Shown: positions 1-5,710 of the stretch, one piece after another
Numbering within the stretch: the first letter of the stretch is position 1
Layout of the letters: each line of letters begins with the position of its first letter
NCBI GenBank assembly: GCA_017399665.1
Contig: JAFQBR010000248.1
Location: 1 to 6,036 of the forward strand
Length of the DNA: 6,036 nucleotides
Source of the DNA: Clostridia bacterium
GTDB lineage: Bacteria; Bacillota_A; Clostridia; Christensenellales; Borkfalkiaceae
Direction: 5' to 3'
Notes under the pieces: generated by a model
Databases searched by the model: none
The model's input: only the letters and a program-made list of their open reading frames with translations
What the model was told of the DNA's origin: nothing
Made by a program: the position numbers and the translations under genes

Positions 1-633
1 ATAACCAAATGTAAAATAGCCAAGTAAAGAAAGAGCGCAAAGTGTTAAATTTATAATGTTTAAAATATAGAATTTATCTAGACGCAAGAAGAAGAAAACG
101 GATACGCCGGTAAGTAAAATTATTACCGCCACAAATGATAAAACCCAACTTTTATCGCGCCTAATAAAGGTTATCATAAGCAAGGTAGAAAGGGTTGCTA
201 TTGAAATTGATGGGAATACGTAGCTTGCAAGCCAGTCGCGTTTAAAGGAAAGCTTTTGGCAAACGTATAAAATAAACATTAGCCCAAGTAGCTGAATGAT
301 TATTTTTTCAAAGACGCCACGGCGTGAAAGTATGGTATGGTTTATAAGTATCCAAATATATAAAATACTTGCAAGCACAAGCATACTCCAACCAAAATCC
401 TTGTTTACCCACCAATCTACAAGTCCGCAAATTGCAACTGCGCAAATAGAGATAAAGATAAACAACTTCAAAATAAAAGTGTTATTCTTTGTAAAATGCT
501 CGTTTTTAGTTCTTGCTAAAAATGGATATTCCCTAGATTGCGGTTGACCGTCGTCCTGTAACTCTCTAAAACACAAAGGACAGTAATTGCGGTCAGTATC
601 AACCTTTACTTTACAGTTTTTGCAGTATTTCAT
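1..633 (-). CDS. DUF6320-type zinc-ribbon membrane protein (3' end missing)
   Basis: This reading frame stays open for 211 codons from ATG at 633 to the left edge, so the protein is incomplete. Residues 4-21 form a CxxC-x10-CxxC zinc ribbon (C4, C7, C18, C21). A polar linker follows to about residue 51. Then come roughly six hydrophobic segments, at about 53-72, 82-97, 109-126, 137-157, 163-181 and 190-211, separated by short charged loops, which indicates a multi-spanning inner-membrane protein with a cytoplasmic zinc ribbon. From memory this layout, directly after an alcohol-acyltransferase-like gene, matches the DUF6320 family of Bacillota; its biochemical role is unknown to me. The start is firm: GGAGG (641-645) lies 7 nt upstream, and the ATG overlaps the stop of the upstream acyltransferase as ATGA, so the two are translationally coupled. 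A joint role in lipid or ester handling at the membrane is inference. Confidence 0.85.
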   Translation of the reverse strand, partial: MKYCKNCKVKVDTDRNYCPLCFRELQDDGQPQSREYPFLARTKNEHFTKNNTFILKLFIFISICAVAICGLVDWWVNKDFGWSMLVLASILYIWILINHTILSRRGVFEKIIIQLLGLMFILYVCQKLSFKRDWLASYVFPSISIATLSTLLMITFIRRDKSWVLSFVAVIILLTGVSVFFFLRLDKFYILNIINLTLCALSLLGYFTFGY

Positions 634-645
634 ACTTCCGCCTCC
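630..645 (-). promoter_or_regulatory. Translational-coupling junction (Shine-Dalgarno plus ATGA overlap)
   Basis: The TGA stop of the acyltransferase (632-630) overlaps the ATG of the DUF6320-type gene (633-631). A strong GGAGG ribosome-binding site at 641-645 is embedded in the acyltransferase codons for Trp-Glu-Ala-Glu-Val. This fixes the start of the membrane protein and indicates coupled translation of the pair. Confidence 0.8.
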
Positions 646-1907
646 CAGAAATTGCTATAAACGGTAACGTCAACGCCGTTTTTAGAAAGATGAGTAAAGA
701 ATTCACGTTCAATTTTTGTTTCTACGTATCCGCGCGCTGAAGCGATATATAATCTATCTTCATACCCAATAACGGTAAAGTTTTGCTGAGCGGTTTTTGT
801 AGGACCTATAACGAACACGATATCTTTGAGCCTACCCTTAAAGCTTTCCGGCGTTTTAATAAGCCCAATATTGCTTAAATCGCCAGACTGCACGTTCTCG
901 CCCACTCTTGAATAAACAAGCTTCATAATAATATCTTTTAAAAACAAGGGGGTAAGCATAAGTAACGGGTTCTTTTCTAGCTTAACGTTAGAGTGAATAA
1001 TTCCGTCTATAACGTCTGGCTCTAGCCCTTCTTTCATTTGCGTTTTGCAAAGTTCAACGCACTGTTCAAAGGTAATAGGGTCTTTAAAATCGTGTTTTAA
1101 ACGGGTAAATAGTGAGAAATTTCTTACCGTATTAGAATTAAATCTCTTTCTTAAATTTATTGGCACTAAAATTTTGACCTGCTTGTTTTTAACAGGCTTA
1201 CCTTCTAAACACGTTCTGTAAATTGAATACATATAAAGAGCCGCGAGATAAACGGTAACCGTGGTATCGTACTTTTTAGCAAGCTCTTTAACCTGTTCCG
1301 TTTTGCAAATGCCCGCCATTATACCGTAACCGTCGTATGCAAAAGGAGTCCCCCTAAACTTATACGCCAAGCTTTCAAAGGCTGGAGAGGGGGTTTTCTT
1401 TCTGTCTATTTTTCTAAACGTATCCTCGCTTTCTTCTATTATATGCGGTGAAGCAGATGGGCGCAAAATACCCTCGCTTTCAACGGGATATTCGCAAAGC
1501 TTAAAGTATTCAAAAATAAGATCTAAAAAGAAATTCACACCGCCGGTTCCGTCCGTTAAGGAGTGGTGGAAATTCATTGTTAAAGTATTTCTGCGGTAAA
1601 ACACCTCAAACATATACCCATTATTGCTTTCGGGCACAATTTGTTTAAGATAGTGCGCAGGCTGTGGTTTTACAAGCGCCGGTCTATTATTTTCTTCAAG
1701 ATAGTACCAGAAAATACCGCGTTTTAAGCGCGTTTTAAAGGTTGGGCGATGTTGTAGTAACAAATTAAGCGCCCTTTCTAAAAGCTCTGGATCGACCTCT
1801 TCATTTAGCCTTGCAGTAAACGAAAAAACAAAGGGGGATTTTTCGCTTGTGTTAGGCGGATATATTTTTGCTGCGTTATCAAGCGCATACCAATTTTTTC
1901 TTGCCAT
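630..1907 (-). CDS. Alcohol acetyltransferase / condensation-domain-like acyltransferase
   Basis: This 425-residue protein belongs to the chloramphenicol-acetyltransferase-like superfamily (NRPS condensation domains, PapA, BAHD and alcohol acyltransferases). The active-site motif HHxxxDG is intact as HHSLTDG at residues 114-120; H115 is the expected general base and D119 the structural Asp. The N-terminus W-Y-x-L-D-N-A-A-K-I-Y-P (6-17), the middle motif VPINLRK (248-254) followed by RNF (262-264), and the C-terminal LSNIG (344-348) are features I associate with the 'alcohol acetyltransferase' proteins of Bacillota. It should transfer an acyl group, probably from acyl-CoA, to a hydroxyl or amine; the substrate cannot be read from sequence. 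No signal peptide or membrane segment is evident, so it is cytosolic or peripheral to the membrane. ATG at 1907 is preceded by AAAGGA. The gene is 60 nt downstream of the protease-like gene with no convincing terminator between, and it is translationally coupled to the zinc-ribbon membrane protein. Confidence 0.85.
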   Translation of the reverse strand: MARKNWYALDNAAKIYPPNTSEKSPFVFSFTARLNEEVDPELLERALNLLLQHRPTFKTRLKRGIFWYYLEENNRPALVKPQPAHYLKQIVPESNNGYMFEVFYRRNTLTMNFHHSLTDGTGGVNFFLDLIFEYFKLCEYPVESEGILRPSASPHIIEESEDTFRKIDRKKTPSPAFESLAYKFRGTPFAYDGYGIMAGICKTEQVKELAKKYDTTVTVYLAALYMYSIYRTCLEGKPVKNKQVKILVPINLRKRFNSNTVRNFSLFTRLKHDFKDPITFEQCVELCKTQMKEGLEPDVIDGIIHSNVKLEKNPLLMLTPLFLKDIIMKLVYSRVGENVQSGDLSNIGLIKTPESFKGRLKDIVFVIGPTKTAQQNFTVIGYEDRLYIASARGYVETKIEREFFTHLSKNGVDVTVYSNFWEAEV

Positions 1908-1967
1908 ATAGTCCTTTTAAAAGTTTTTTATTAGTTATTATCCGTTAACTGAGGTTTACAAAGGAAA

Positions 1968-3104
1968 TCAGCTAACGTTCATAGAAAAATAATCGTATTG
2001 AATAATAGTAATTGAAACCTGCGCGCGTGTTGAATTTCGCTCAATGGTAAAGGTTATTGTGTCGCCAATTTCATACTCGAAGGTGTATAAATAAGAGTAA
2101 AAGTCTTCCGCTTTGTTAATAGCGTACTCGCTACCCTTATAATTAAGCGCTAAAATGGTATCACCGACCTTTAATCCTAAGCCTTCCGCATAAATACAGC
2201 CGTCTTGTGCAAGCTCGGTAACCTTAATGCTTTCCGTTATACCCCAACCACTCTTGTTTTCTTCAACAGTTACGCCAAGCTTATATCTGCCTTCTACATA
2301 ACCATTTTCTATAATTTCCGTGCAAATTGTTAAAAGCGTATCAGATGGGATTACGAATGCAGGCATTTGAGGCATAGCCCCTGTTCTTATCATCCCTAAT
2401 AAAAATCCGCCCTTTTCGGTAAACAGCGCGCCACCAAGTGAAGAATAAGAGGTAGTTAGGTCTGCAATAAATAAATCGTTTACGTTGTTTTCACCTGCAT
2501 CATATTTATATTCGGTTGCGCCCAAAATGCCGTTTGTCGTAACGCATACTTGACTGCCAAGCACGTCTGAACAAGCAAAAACAGGCTCGCCCGCTTTTAC
2601 TGTTGAACATTCAGAATAAAATTCACAAGGCGTCATTATTGCGTTTATTCTTATAACGCAAATATCGGTTATAGGGTCCGTCCCCACAGGTGTTGCGTCG
2701 TATACGTCACCTGTTTGAAGGTCTTTAACACTTACTGAGCTTGCACCAGCAATTAAAGAATGTGAGGTTGCAATATAAGTGTACTCACTTTCTTGCACGC
2801 AAGCAATTACTGTGCCAGAGCCTAAAATTGTTGTGTTGTCAAATTTAACTGTTATTCCAACAATACCTTTTTTTACCCTTTCAATAGTTTCTGCAAGGCT
2901 TTGAGCCGTGTACTCAGCATAAAGACTTGGGTCGGTAACAACAATATTAACGCTCACGTTTTCGCTAACACCGGGAACAAAAGTGCCTGTTGAAGAATCC
3001 GCAGAGGTTGGCTCTGTTGGAAGATTTATATCGCATGATGCAAAACAAACAGTCATAACCGATACAATTAAAATAGATATTAAAGCGCTTATTTTTCTTT
3101 TCAT
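1968..3104 (-). CDS. HtrA-like lipoprotein: degenerate trypsin-fold domain plus PDZ
   Basis: This 378-residue exported protein has a lipoprotein signal: a Lys/Arg start, a hydrophobic core, and Cys24 after F-A-S, an acceptable but not ideal lipobox. A Ser/Thr-rich linker (about 27-50) is followed by a DegP/HtrA-type serine-protease domain (about 70-265). Apparent catalytic His is H115 (I-A-T-S-H) and Asp is D147 in DPITDICVI, the usual DP-x-TD-x-AV-x region. At the nucleophile site the family motif GNSGGPL is replaced by SSLGGAL (221-227), so Leu223 aligns with the catalytic Ser. About 276-368 form a PDZ domain, with LKVGDTILALN at 311-321. It probably sits on the outer face of the membrane, binding unfolded proteins or C-termini, and may be a non-cleaving pseudoprotease; Ser222 as a shifted nucleophile cannot be excluded. 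AAAGGA precedes the ATG. A promoter lies about 40 nt upstream, and the gene heads a likely operon with the acyltransferase. Confidence 0.82.
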   Translation of the reverse strand: MKRKISALISILIVSVMTVCFASCDINLPTEPTSADSSTGTFVPGVSENVSVNIVVTDPSLYAEYTAQSLAETIERVKKGIVGITVKFDNTTILGSGTVIACVQESEYTYIATSHSLIAGASSVSVKDLQTGDVYDATPVGTDPITDICVIRINAIMTPCEFYSECSTVKAGEPVFACSDVLGSQVCVTTNGILGATEYKYDAGENNVNDLFIADLTTSYSSLGGALFTEKGGFLLGMIRTGAMPQMPAFVIPSDTLLTICTEIIENGYVEGRYKLGVTVEENKSGWGITESIKVTELAQDGCIYAEGLGLKVGDTILALNYKGSEYAINKAEDFYSYLYTFEYEIGDTITFTIERNSTRAQVSITIIQYDYFSMNVS

Positions 3105-3143
3105 ATTTTATCCTTTAATTAGTTTTTTACTTAAAATACACCT

Positions 3144-3172
3144 ATTATACTTTTATTATAGCATTATTGCAA
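3144..3172 (-). promoter_or_regulatory. Sigma-70-type promoter of the HtrA-like operon
   Basis: Reading on the minus strand, TTGCAA (3172-3167) is separated by exactly 17 nt from a perfect TATAAT (3149-3144). The start codon at 3104 lies about 40 nt downstream, leaving a short leader with an AAAGGA ribosome-binding site. The -35 box matches consensus at 4 of 6 positions. No other promoter of this quality is seen between 3105 and 3240, which is otherwise AT-rich spacer. Confidence 0.65.
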
Positions 3173-3243
3173 AAAAAATACAAATAAATGCACCCTTTTT
3201 TTAACTAAAAAGCAAACTCTTAATTTTATTAATATAATAAAAA

Positions 3244-3273
3244 TTAAGGGCGGAAATTTTCTCCCGCCCTTTT
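3244..3273. terminator. GGGCGG/CCGCCC hairpin terminator, copy A
   Basis: Arms GGGCGG (3248-3253) and CCGCCC (3264-3269) enclose a 10 nt AT-rich loop. Runs of A on the left and T on the right make it usable in both directions, with the better T run on the plus strand. It closes RHS fragment A, so the fragment's own promoter-like site would not read freely into the HtrA-like gene. A 35 bp stretch covering it (3247-3281) is identical to the terminator after the lipoprotein gene at 5197-5634. Confidence 0.65.
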
Positions 3274-3284
3274 GTGGTTTTATG

Positions 3285-3304
3285 CTTTACTATCGTAAGT
3301 AAAG
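3285..3304. repeat. 7 bp hairpin at the break of RHS fragment A
   Basis: CTTTACT (3285-3291) and AGTAAAG (3298-3304) are perfect inverted repeats around a 6 nt loop. They sit exactly where the similarity between fragments A and B begins (3301). This could be a scar or hotspot of the deletion that removed the payload, or chance in AT-rich DNA. Confidence 0.4.
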
Positions 3305-3520
3305 GTTGAGCTTGTGTTTGGCGTTCCGTCTGAATTACAAACGGTACAATTACCCCACGCGCTATATTTGTATTTTACCACATGATTTTAAACGCTGTCA
3401 AGTCTTCAAGCAATATTTAATGTTGAAATGAAACAAGCTCTGTTATTTTACAATAAAAAACAAGCGCAAATTTCCGCCCAAAAACAAAAAAAGTGCGTCT
3501 ATAACGCGATTAACGCATAA
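3301..3520 (-). repeat. 220 bp cassette-leader repeat, copy A
   Basis: This stretch matches 4931-5151 with eight substitutions and one single-base indel by my count, about 96% identity. On the minus strand it begins with a non-coding leader (GCGTTAATCGCGTTATAGACGC, then T-rich DNA and GGGCGGAAATTT) and ends with the RHS core piece. The leader is not RHS coding sequence and has no counterpart beside copy C. Near-identity of non-coding DNA implies recent duplication or recombination between cassettes. Confidence 0.9.
3372..3401 (-). promoter_or_regulatory. Promoter-like site inside RHS fragment A
   Basis: On the minus strand TTGACA (3401-3396), an 18 nt spacer and TAAAAT (3377-3372), with TG one base before the -10 box (extended -10). 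The consensus -35 lies within the codons for Leu-Asp-Ser. In this copy the only thing downstream before a terminator is the truncated core. Confidence 0.5.
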
Positions 3521-3560
3521 AATAAATAAAGAGTGAACCATACGTTATAGTTTCACTCTT
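3521..3560 (-). terminator. Rho-independent terminator of the 3590-4045 lipoprotein gene
   Basis: Perfect 9 bp arms AAGAGTGAA (3529-3537) and TTCACTCTT (3552-3560) enclose a 14 nt loop. On the minus strand the stem is followed by a T-rich run (3530-3521). It lies 30 nt after the stop codon of the lipoprotein gene. Confidence 0.8.
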
Positions 3561-3589
3561 GATGTAAATATTAATATTTCAGTTTGAAT

Positions 3590-4045
3590 TTATTTGTTTG
3601 CAAAATTCAAATCAATATATTCTATTAGTTTTTGTAATTCTTCATTTGGACTTATTGTATAAATAACCTGTTCGCCCGCTCTCCCATCAAACCAGTTATA
3701 TTCAATAAGCTTATCTCTTATCCATAATTCATATTCTTCATAAACTAGTATTATTGTTTTGCCCGCTACTAATCCTTGAGGTCCGGCATAAAAAACTTCA
3801 AAAGTTATATTGCTAATATTCTGCAAAACATACTCTGCTTCCTCTTTATCAAATATTAATAAAGTATCCCTATCGTAAATATATTGATCTTCATCTAAAA
3901 CTGTCAATTCACAATACTCAATTCTTAATAAGCCATCGCACAATTTATCATAAGTGAAATTTAAGTCTTTTTTAGGAAAACAGGCAGAAATATTTAGAAT
4001 TATTATAAATAGCATTAAAATAAATACGAAGTTCTTTGTTTTCAT
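3590..4045 (-). CDS. Small lipoprotein, candidate orphan immunity protein
   Basis: I do not recognise a named family for this 151-residue protein. It has a clear lipoprotein signal peptide: Lys-rich start, hydrophobic core at 6-19, and lipobox I-S-A-C with Cys22. The mature part is acidic, with a segment FYAGPQGLVAGKTIILVYEEYELWI that resembles in layout the P-x-G-Y/hydrophobic-strand segment of the two neighbouring lipoproteins (4413-4910, 5197-5634). Its ATG lies 21 nt after the stop of a toxin-tip-like relic (4067-4354), the usual toxin-then-immunity spacing, and no strong Shine-Dalgarno is seen, so it may once have depended on translation of the upstream frame. A terminator follows. By context it is a membrane-anchored immunity protein for an RHS toxin acting at or outside the membrane; this is inference. 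It could instead be an unrelated small surface lipoprotein. Confidence 0.75.
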   Translation of the reverse strand: MKTKNFVFILMLFIIILNISACFPKKDLNFTYDKLCDGLLRIEYCELTVLDEDQYIYDRDTLLIFDKEEAEYVLQNISNITFEVFYAGPQGLVAGKTIILVYEEYELWIRDKLIEYNWFDGRAGEQVIYTISPNEELQKLIEYIDLNFANK

Positions 4046-4066
4046 AATATTAACCCAACTTTACAA

Positions 4067-4354
4067 TTACCAAAAAATGAATTTCCTTATATCCCAAAAA
4101 TCATAGTAATTTTTCCTATTAACTCCACCTAACATATCTGCCGTTCTTTCCCATACTTTTGAATAGTACAATTTATCATAACGATAATCATTATTGTTTC
4201 ACTTTAAAAGCAGGTCTATATCCACTACGAATATGCCTCTGCTAGGTCTTTTATTTCTAATAATTACTTCAATATCTGAACAACTATTAGATAACATTTC
4301 ATTATTTTGCCTTCTATAAAAACATAATACCCAATAAACTATAAAGTTTATAAT
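4067..4354 (-). pseudogene. Decayed polymorphic-toxin C-terminal tip
   Basis: A single minus-strand frame is open from 4354 to a TAA at 4069-4067, broken only by TGA at 4201-4199. Before the break it reads YRRQNNEMLSNSCSDIEV and IIRNKRPSRGIFVVDIDLLLK; after it, NNNDYRYDKLYYSK and VWERTADMLGGVNRKNYYDF. The second part looks to me like the extreme C-terminus of toxin tips carried by RHS-type proteins of Bacillota, but I cannot name the toxin class or its active site. TGA could derive from TGG or CGA by one change. Upstream the frame has no start; instead GGAG plus ATG at 4358 opens a 14-codon frame (MNYKLYSLLGIMFL) that would need a frameshift to join. Neither an RHS core nor a pretoxin region precedes it, so it is a remnant. 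It lies 21 nt before the lipoprotein gene at 3590-4045, its presumed immunity partner. Confidence 0.55.
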
Positions 4355-4412
4355 TCATTTTTTTCTCCATTAATTTACTATTTATTACTAATTCATAATA
4401 AAAGTAAAGAAT

Positions 4413-4910
4413 CTATTCTATGATATAGCTAGAAAAATATTTACTCAAAACGAGAACATAATGCGGTTCAGCAGCAAAATATCCACCGTGAGAAAGAAAT
4501 TTGCCTGTTGAATCAAATGTAGCAACCATATCATACCCCCTATCTCCAGGAATAATTGTACATGAAAACACCATAAAAGTACCATCTTTAAAGTGCCACA
4601 ACAAACAGTATCCTGTTGGCTCATTCACACTTTTATTTCCATGAAAAAATATAATTTCCTCAAAATCATCTAAAAATTCTTCGATTTTATTCGAGTCTAA
4701 TGTTTCAAGTTTTTCAACTTTTTTATAATCAAATGTTAAAACAGTCTTTGAAGGATCAACCATTTCAAAATTACTATTATTATATTTTACTAATTCTATT
4801 GATTCAATATCATCTAAATAGTTTGTTTTTAAAAAATAAAAAGATGGTGGTTCGCATCCTGTCAATAACACCATAATAAATGTTAGCGTTAATAAAATCA
4901 ATTTTTTCAT
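4413..4910 (-). CDS. Small lipoprotein, candidate orphan immunity protein
   Basis: This is a 165-residue lipoprotein with signal MKKLILL..., lipobox L-T-G-C and Cys19 as the lipidation site. The mature part has an early strand DDIESIELVKYNN (33-45), a helical Leu/Glu segment (about 67-87), the motif NEPTGYCLLWHF followed by a KDGTFMVF strand, and a GGYFAAEPHY segment near the end. The NEPTGYCLL region corresponds to SEPYGYCVL in the 5197-5634 protein, so the two are probably distant paralogues. I do not recognise a named family with certainty. ATG at 4910 has AGGAG 7 nt upstream and overlaps (ATGA) the TGA stop of RHS fragment B, whose truncated core runs directly into this gene. A promoter-like site in fragment B lies about 92 nt upstream of the start codon. 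The inferred role is extracytoplasmic immunity to a lost RHS toxin. No terminator is seen after it, so it may be co-transcribed with the next relic and lipoprotein. Confidence 0.78.
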   Translation of the reverse strand: MKKLILLTLTFIMVLLTGCEPPSFYFLKTNYLDDIESIELVKYNNSNFEMVDPSKTVLTFDYKKVEKLETLDSNKIEEFLDDFEEIIFFHGNKSVNEPTGYCLLWHFKDGTFMVFSCTIIPGDRGYDMVATFDSTGKFLSHGGYFAAEPHYVLVLSKYFSSYIIE

Positions 4911-5035
4911 TTTTTTCTCCTATATCCAATAAAGGTTGAGCTTGTGTTTGGCTTTCCGTCTGAATTACAAACGGCACAATTACCCCACGCGTCATATTTG
5001 TATTTTATCACATGATTTTAAACGCTGTCAAGTAT
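4907..5035 (-). pseudogene. RHS core fragment B fused to lipoprotein leader
   Basis: The minus strand encodes ILDSV, an in-frame TAA, then NHVIKYKYDAWGNC, AVCNSDGKPNTSSTFIG, and breaks into YRRKK with a TGA at 4909-4907 that overlaps the ATG of the next lipoprotein gene. The sequence matches the conserved end of RHS cores (YDAWGN ... STFIGNINPF) but stops before NINPFRYRG, so the rest of the core and the whole toxin tip are missing. The shared TAA with fragment A shows that the piece was already dead before the two copies separated. Confidence 0.78.
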
Positions 5036-5151
5036 TCAAGTAATATTTAATGTTGAAATGAAACAAGCTCTGTTATTTTACAATAAAAAACAAACGCAAA
5101 TTTCCGCCCAAAAAACAAAAAAAGTGCGTCTATAACGCGATTAACGCATAA
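4931..5151 (-). repeat. 220 bp cassette-leader repeat, copy B
   Basis: This is the second copy of the block at 3301-3520. It lies between the terminator of the 5197-5634 gene and the 4413-4910 gene, and on the minus strand it holds the non-coding leader followed by RHS fragment B. Similarity to copy A ends on the left at the codons for STF and on the right just after GCATAA, where copy B continues into the shared terminator and copy A into a different one. Confidence 0.9.
5002..5031 (-). promoter_or_regulatory. Promoter-like site inside RHS fragment B
   Basis: On the minus strand TTGACA (5031-5026), 18 nt, then TAAAAT (5007-5002) preceded by TG one base upstream (TGATAAAAT). It is the best promoter candidate for the lipoprotein gene starting at 4910, and transcription could extend to the 3590-4045 gene. 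Confidence 0.55.
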
Positions 5152-5154
5152 ATA

Positions 5155-5184
5155 AAAAGGGCGGAAATTTTCTCCCGCCCTTTT
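5155..5184. terminator. GGGCGG/CCGCCC hairpin terminator, copy B
   Basis: Arms GGGCGG (5159-5164) and CCGCCC (5175-5180) are extended by AAAA/TTTT, giving a 10 bp stem that is usable in both directions. On the minus strand it lies 12 nt after the stop codon at 5197 and is followed by TTTTTATTT, so it ends the 5197-5634 lipoprotein transcript. It is identical over 35 bp to the copy at 3247-3281. Confidence 0.8.
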
Positions 5185-5196
5185 GTGGTTTTGTTG

Positions 5197-5634
5197 TTAT
5201 TTATATTTGTTTATGAATATTTCAAAGCTTTCTTTATCAAATCCAATTTTACTATATGAGAAAATATAATTATCATATTTAATATCATAATTGATAACCC
5301 CGGATCCGTCCTGAGATATTATACAATAATATTCATTACCATAATCTATTAAAACACAATAACCATAAGGTTCAGAAAAAGTAAACCTAATTAAATTATC
5401 TTGTTTAAGGTTCATAACATCGTTATATATATCATCAGCACATTCATTTTCAATAATTTTTATTGCTTCTTTTTTTATTATTTCATCAAAACTTATATTT
5501 TCATTTATATTAATCAAAGATATTTTTTTCACATCAGTATATGGTTTTTCAAAATACCACTTTCTTTTATCTGTACATGAAGATAATAAGGTTAATGATA
5601 TACATAAAAATACAATAAATATTTTTTTTCTCAT
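5197..5634 (-). CDS. Small lipoprotein, candidate orphan immunity protein
   Basis: This 145-residue lipoprotein has an Arg/Lys start, a hydrophobic core (5-17) and lipobox L-S-S-C with Cys20. The mature part opens with WYFEKPYTDVKKISLININ, comparable to FYFLKTNYLDDIESIELVK of the 4413-4910 protein, and carries FSEPYGYCVLIDY, matching VNEPTGYCLLWHF there. Its end, SYSKIGFDKESFEIFINKYK, resembles the end of the partial protein at the right edge (5931-6036). These similarities suggest a divergent paralogous family, for which I have no confident name. The gene is very AT-rich. AGAGGAG lies 11 nt before the ATG, within the last codons of RHS fragment C. A promoter-like site in fragment C is about 140 nt upstream, and a strong terminator follows the stop. 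The role as immunity protein for a deleted RHS toxin rests on context only. Confidence 0.78.
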   Translation of the reverse strand: MRKKIFIVFLCISLTLLSSCTDKRKWYFEKPYTDVKKISLININENISFDEIIKKEAIKIIENECADDIYNDVMNLKQDNLIRFTFSEPYGYCVLIDYGNEYYCIISQDGSGVINYDIKYDNYIFSYSKIGFDKESFEIFINKYK

Positions 5635-5710
5635 AATATATTATACTCCTCTTCTAATATCCCAATAATATCCGCGGTAACGGAATGGGTTTATATTACC
5701 AATAAAATCT

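Larger units (their letters stand above)
3280..3405 (-). pseudogene. RHS core fragment A (no payload)
   Basis: The minus strand encodes a relic of an RHS core C-terminus: RLDSV, an in-frame TAA, then NHVVKYKYSAWGNC, TVCNSDGTPNTSSTF, and an unrelated tail TYDSKA before a stop at 3282-3280. RHS proteins normally continue from STF into IGNINPFRYRG, so the homology breaks at codon ACC-TTT. The internal TAA replaces the Gly codon of copy C and is shared with copy B, so this is not an expressed coding region. Unlike B and C it is not followed by a small lipoprotein gene but runs into a terminator, which suggests that its toxin and immunity genes were deleted. Confidence 0.75.

Noticed and set aside
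296..547. Plus-strand open frame of 83 codons
   Set aside because: It lies opposite the zinc-ribbon membrane protein, which has a clear start, ribosome-binding site and motifs; the plus-strand product shows no domain or signal and no Shine-Dalgarno.
1908..1967. Terminator between the HtrA-like gene and the acyltransferase gene
   Set aside because: Only a 5 bp AGTTA/TAACT pairing without GC content is found; it is too weak to call, so the genes are treated as one likely transcript.
3144..3172. Second promoter using the inner TATAAT-like sequence at about 3156-3161
   Set aside because: A second TATAAT occurs there, but no -35-like hexamer lies at a workable distance upstream, whereas the downstream TATAAT has one at 17 nt.
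2983..3204. Plus-strand open frame of 73 codons
   Set aside because: It runs antisense through the signal peptide and promoter of the HtrA-like gene; its hydrophobic tail is the reverse of AT-rich spacer.
3490..3520. Possible integron attC-like site in the leader (TAACGC repeats)
   Set aside because: The spacing and the RYYYAAC/GTTRRRY core bases of attC sites are not present, and no integrase is in the window.
4199..4201. TGA read as a sense codon (alternative genetic code or selenocysteine)
   Set aside because: The acyltransferase and HtrA-like genes end at TGA in sensible places, Trp is encoded by TGG elsewhere, and there is no evident SECIS element; decay is simpler.
4810..4995. Minus-strand open frame of 61 codons overlapping the 4413-4910 gene
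   Set aside because: It is another frame of RHS fragment B and the lipoprotein signal region; it lacks a Shine-Dalgarno, and the overlapping frames are both explained by homology.
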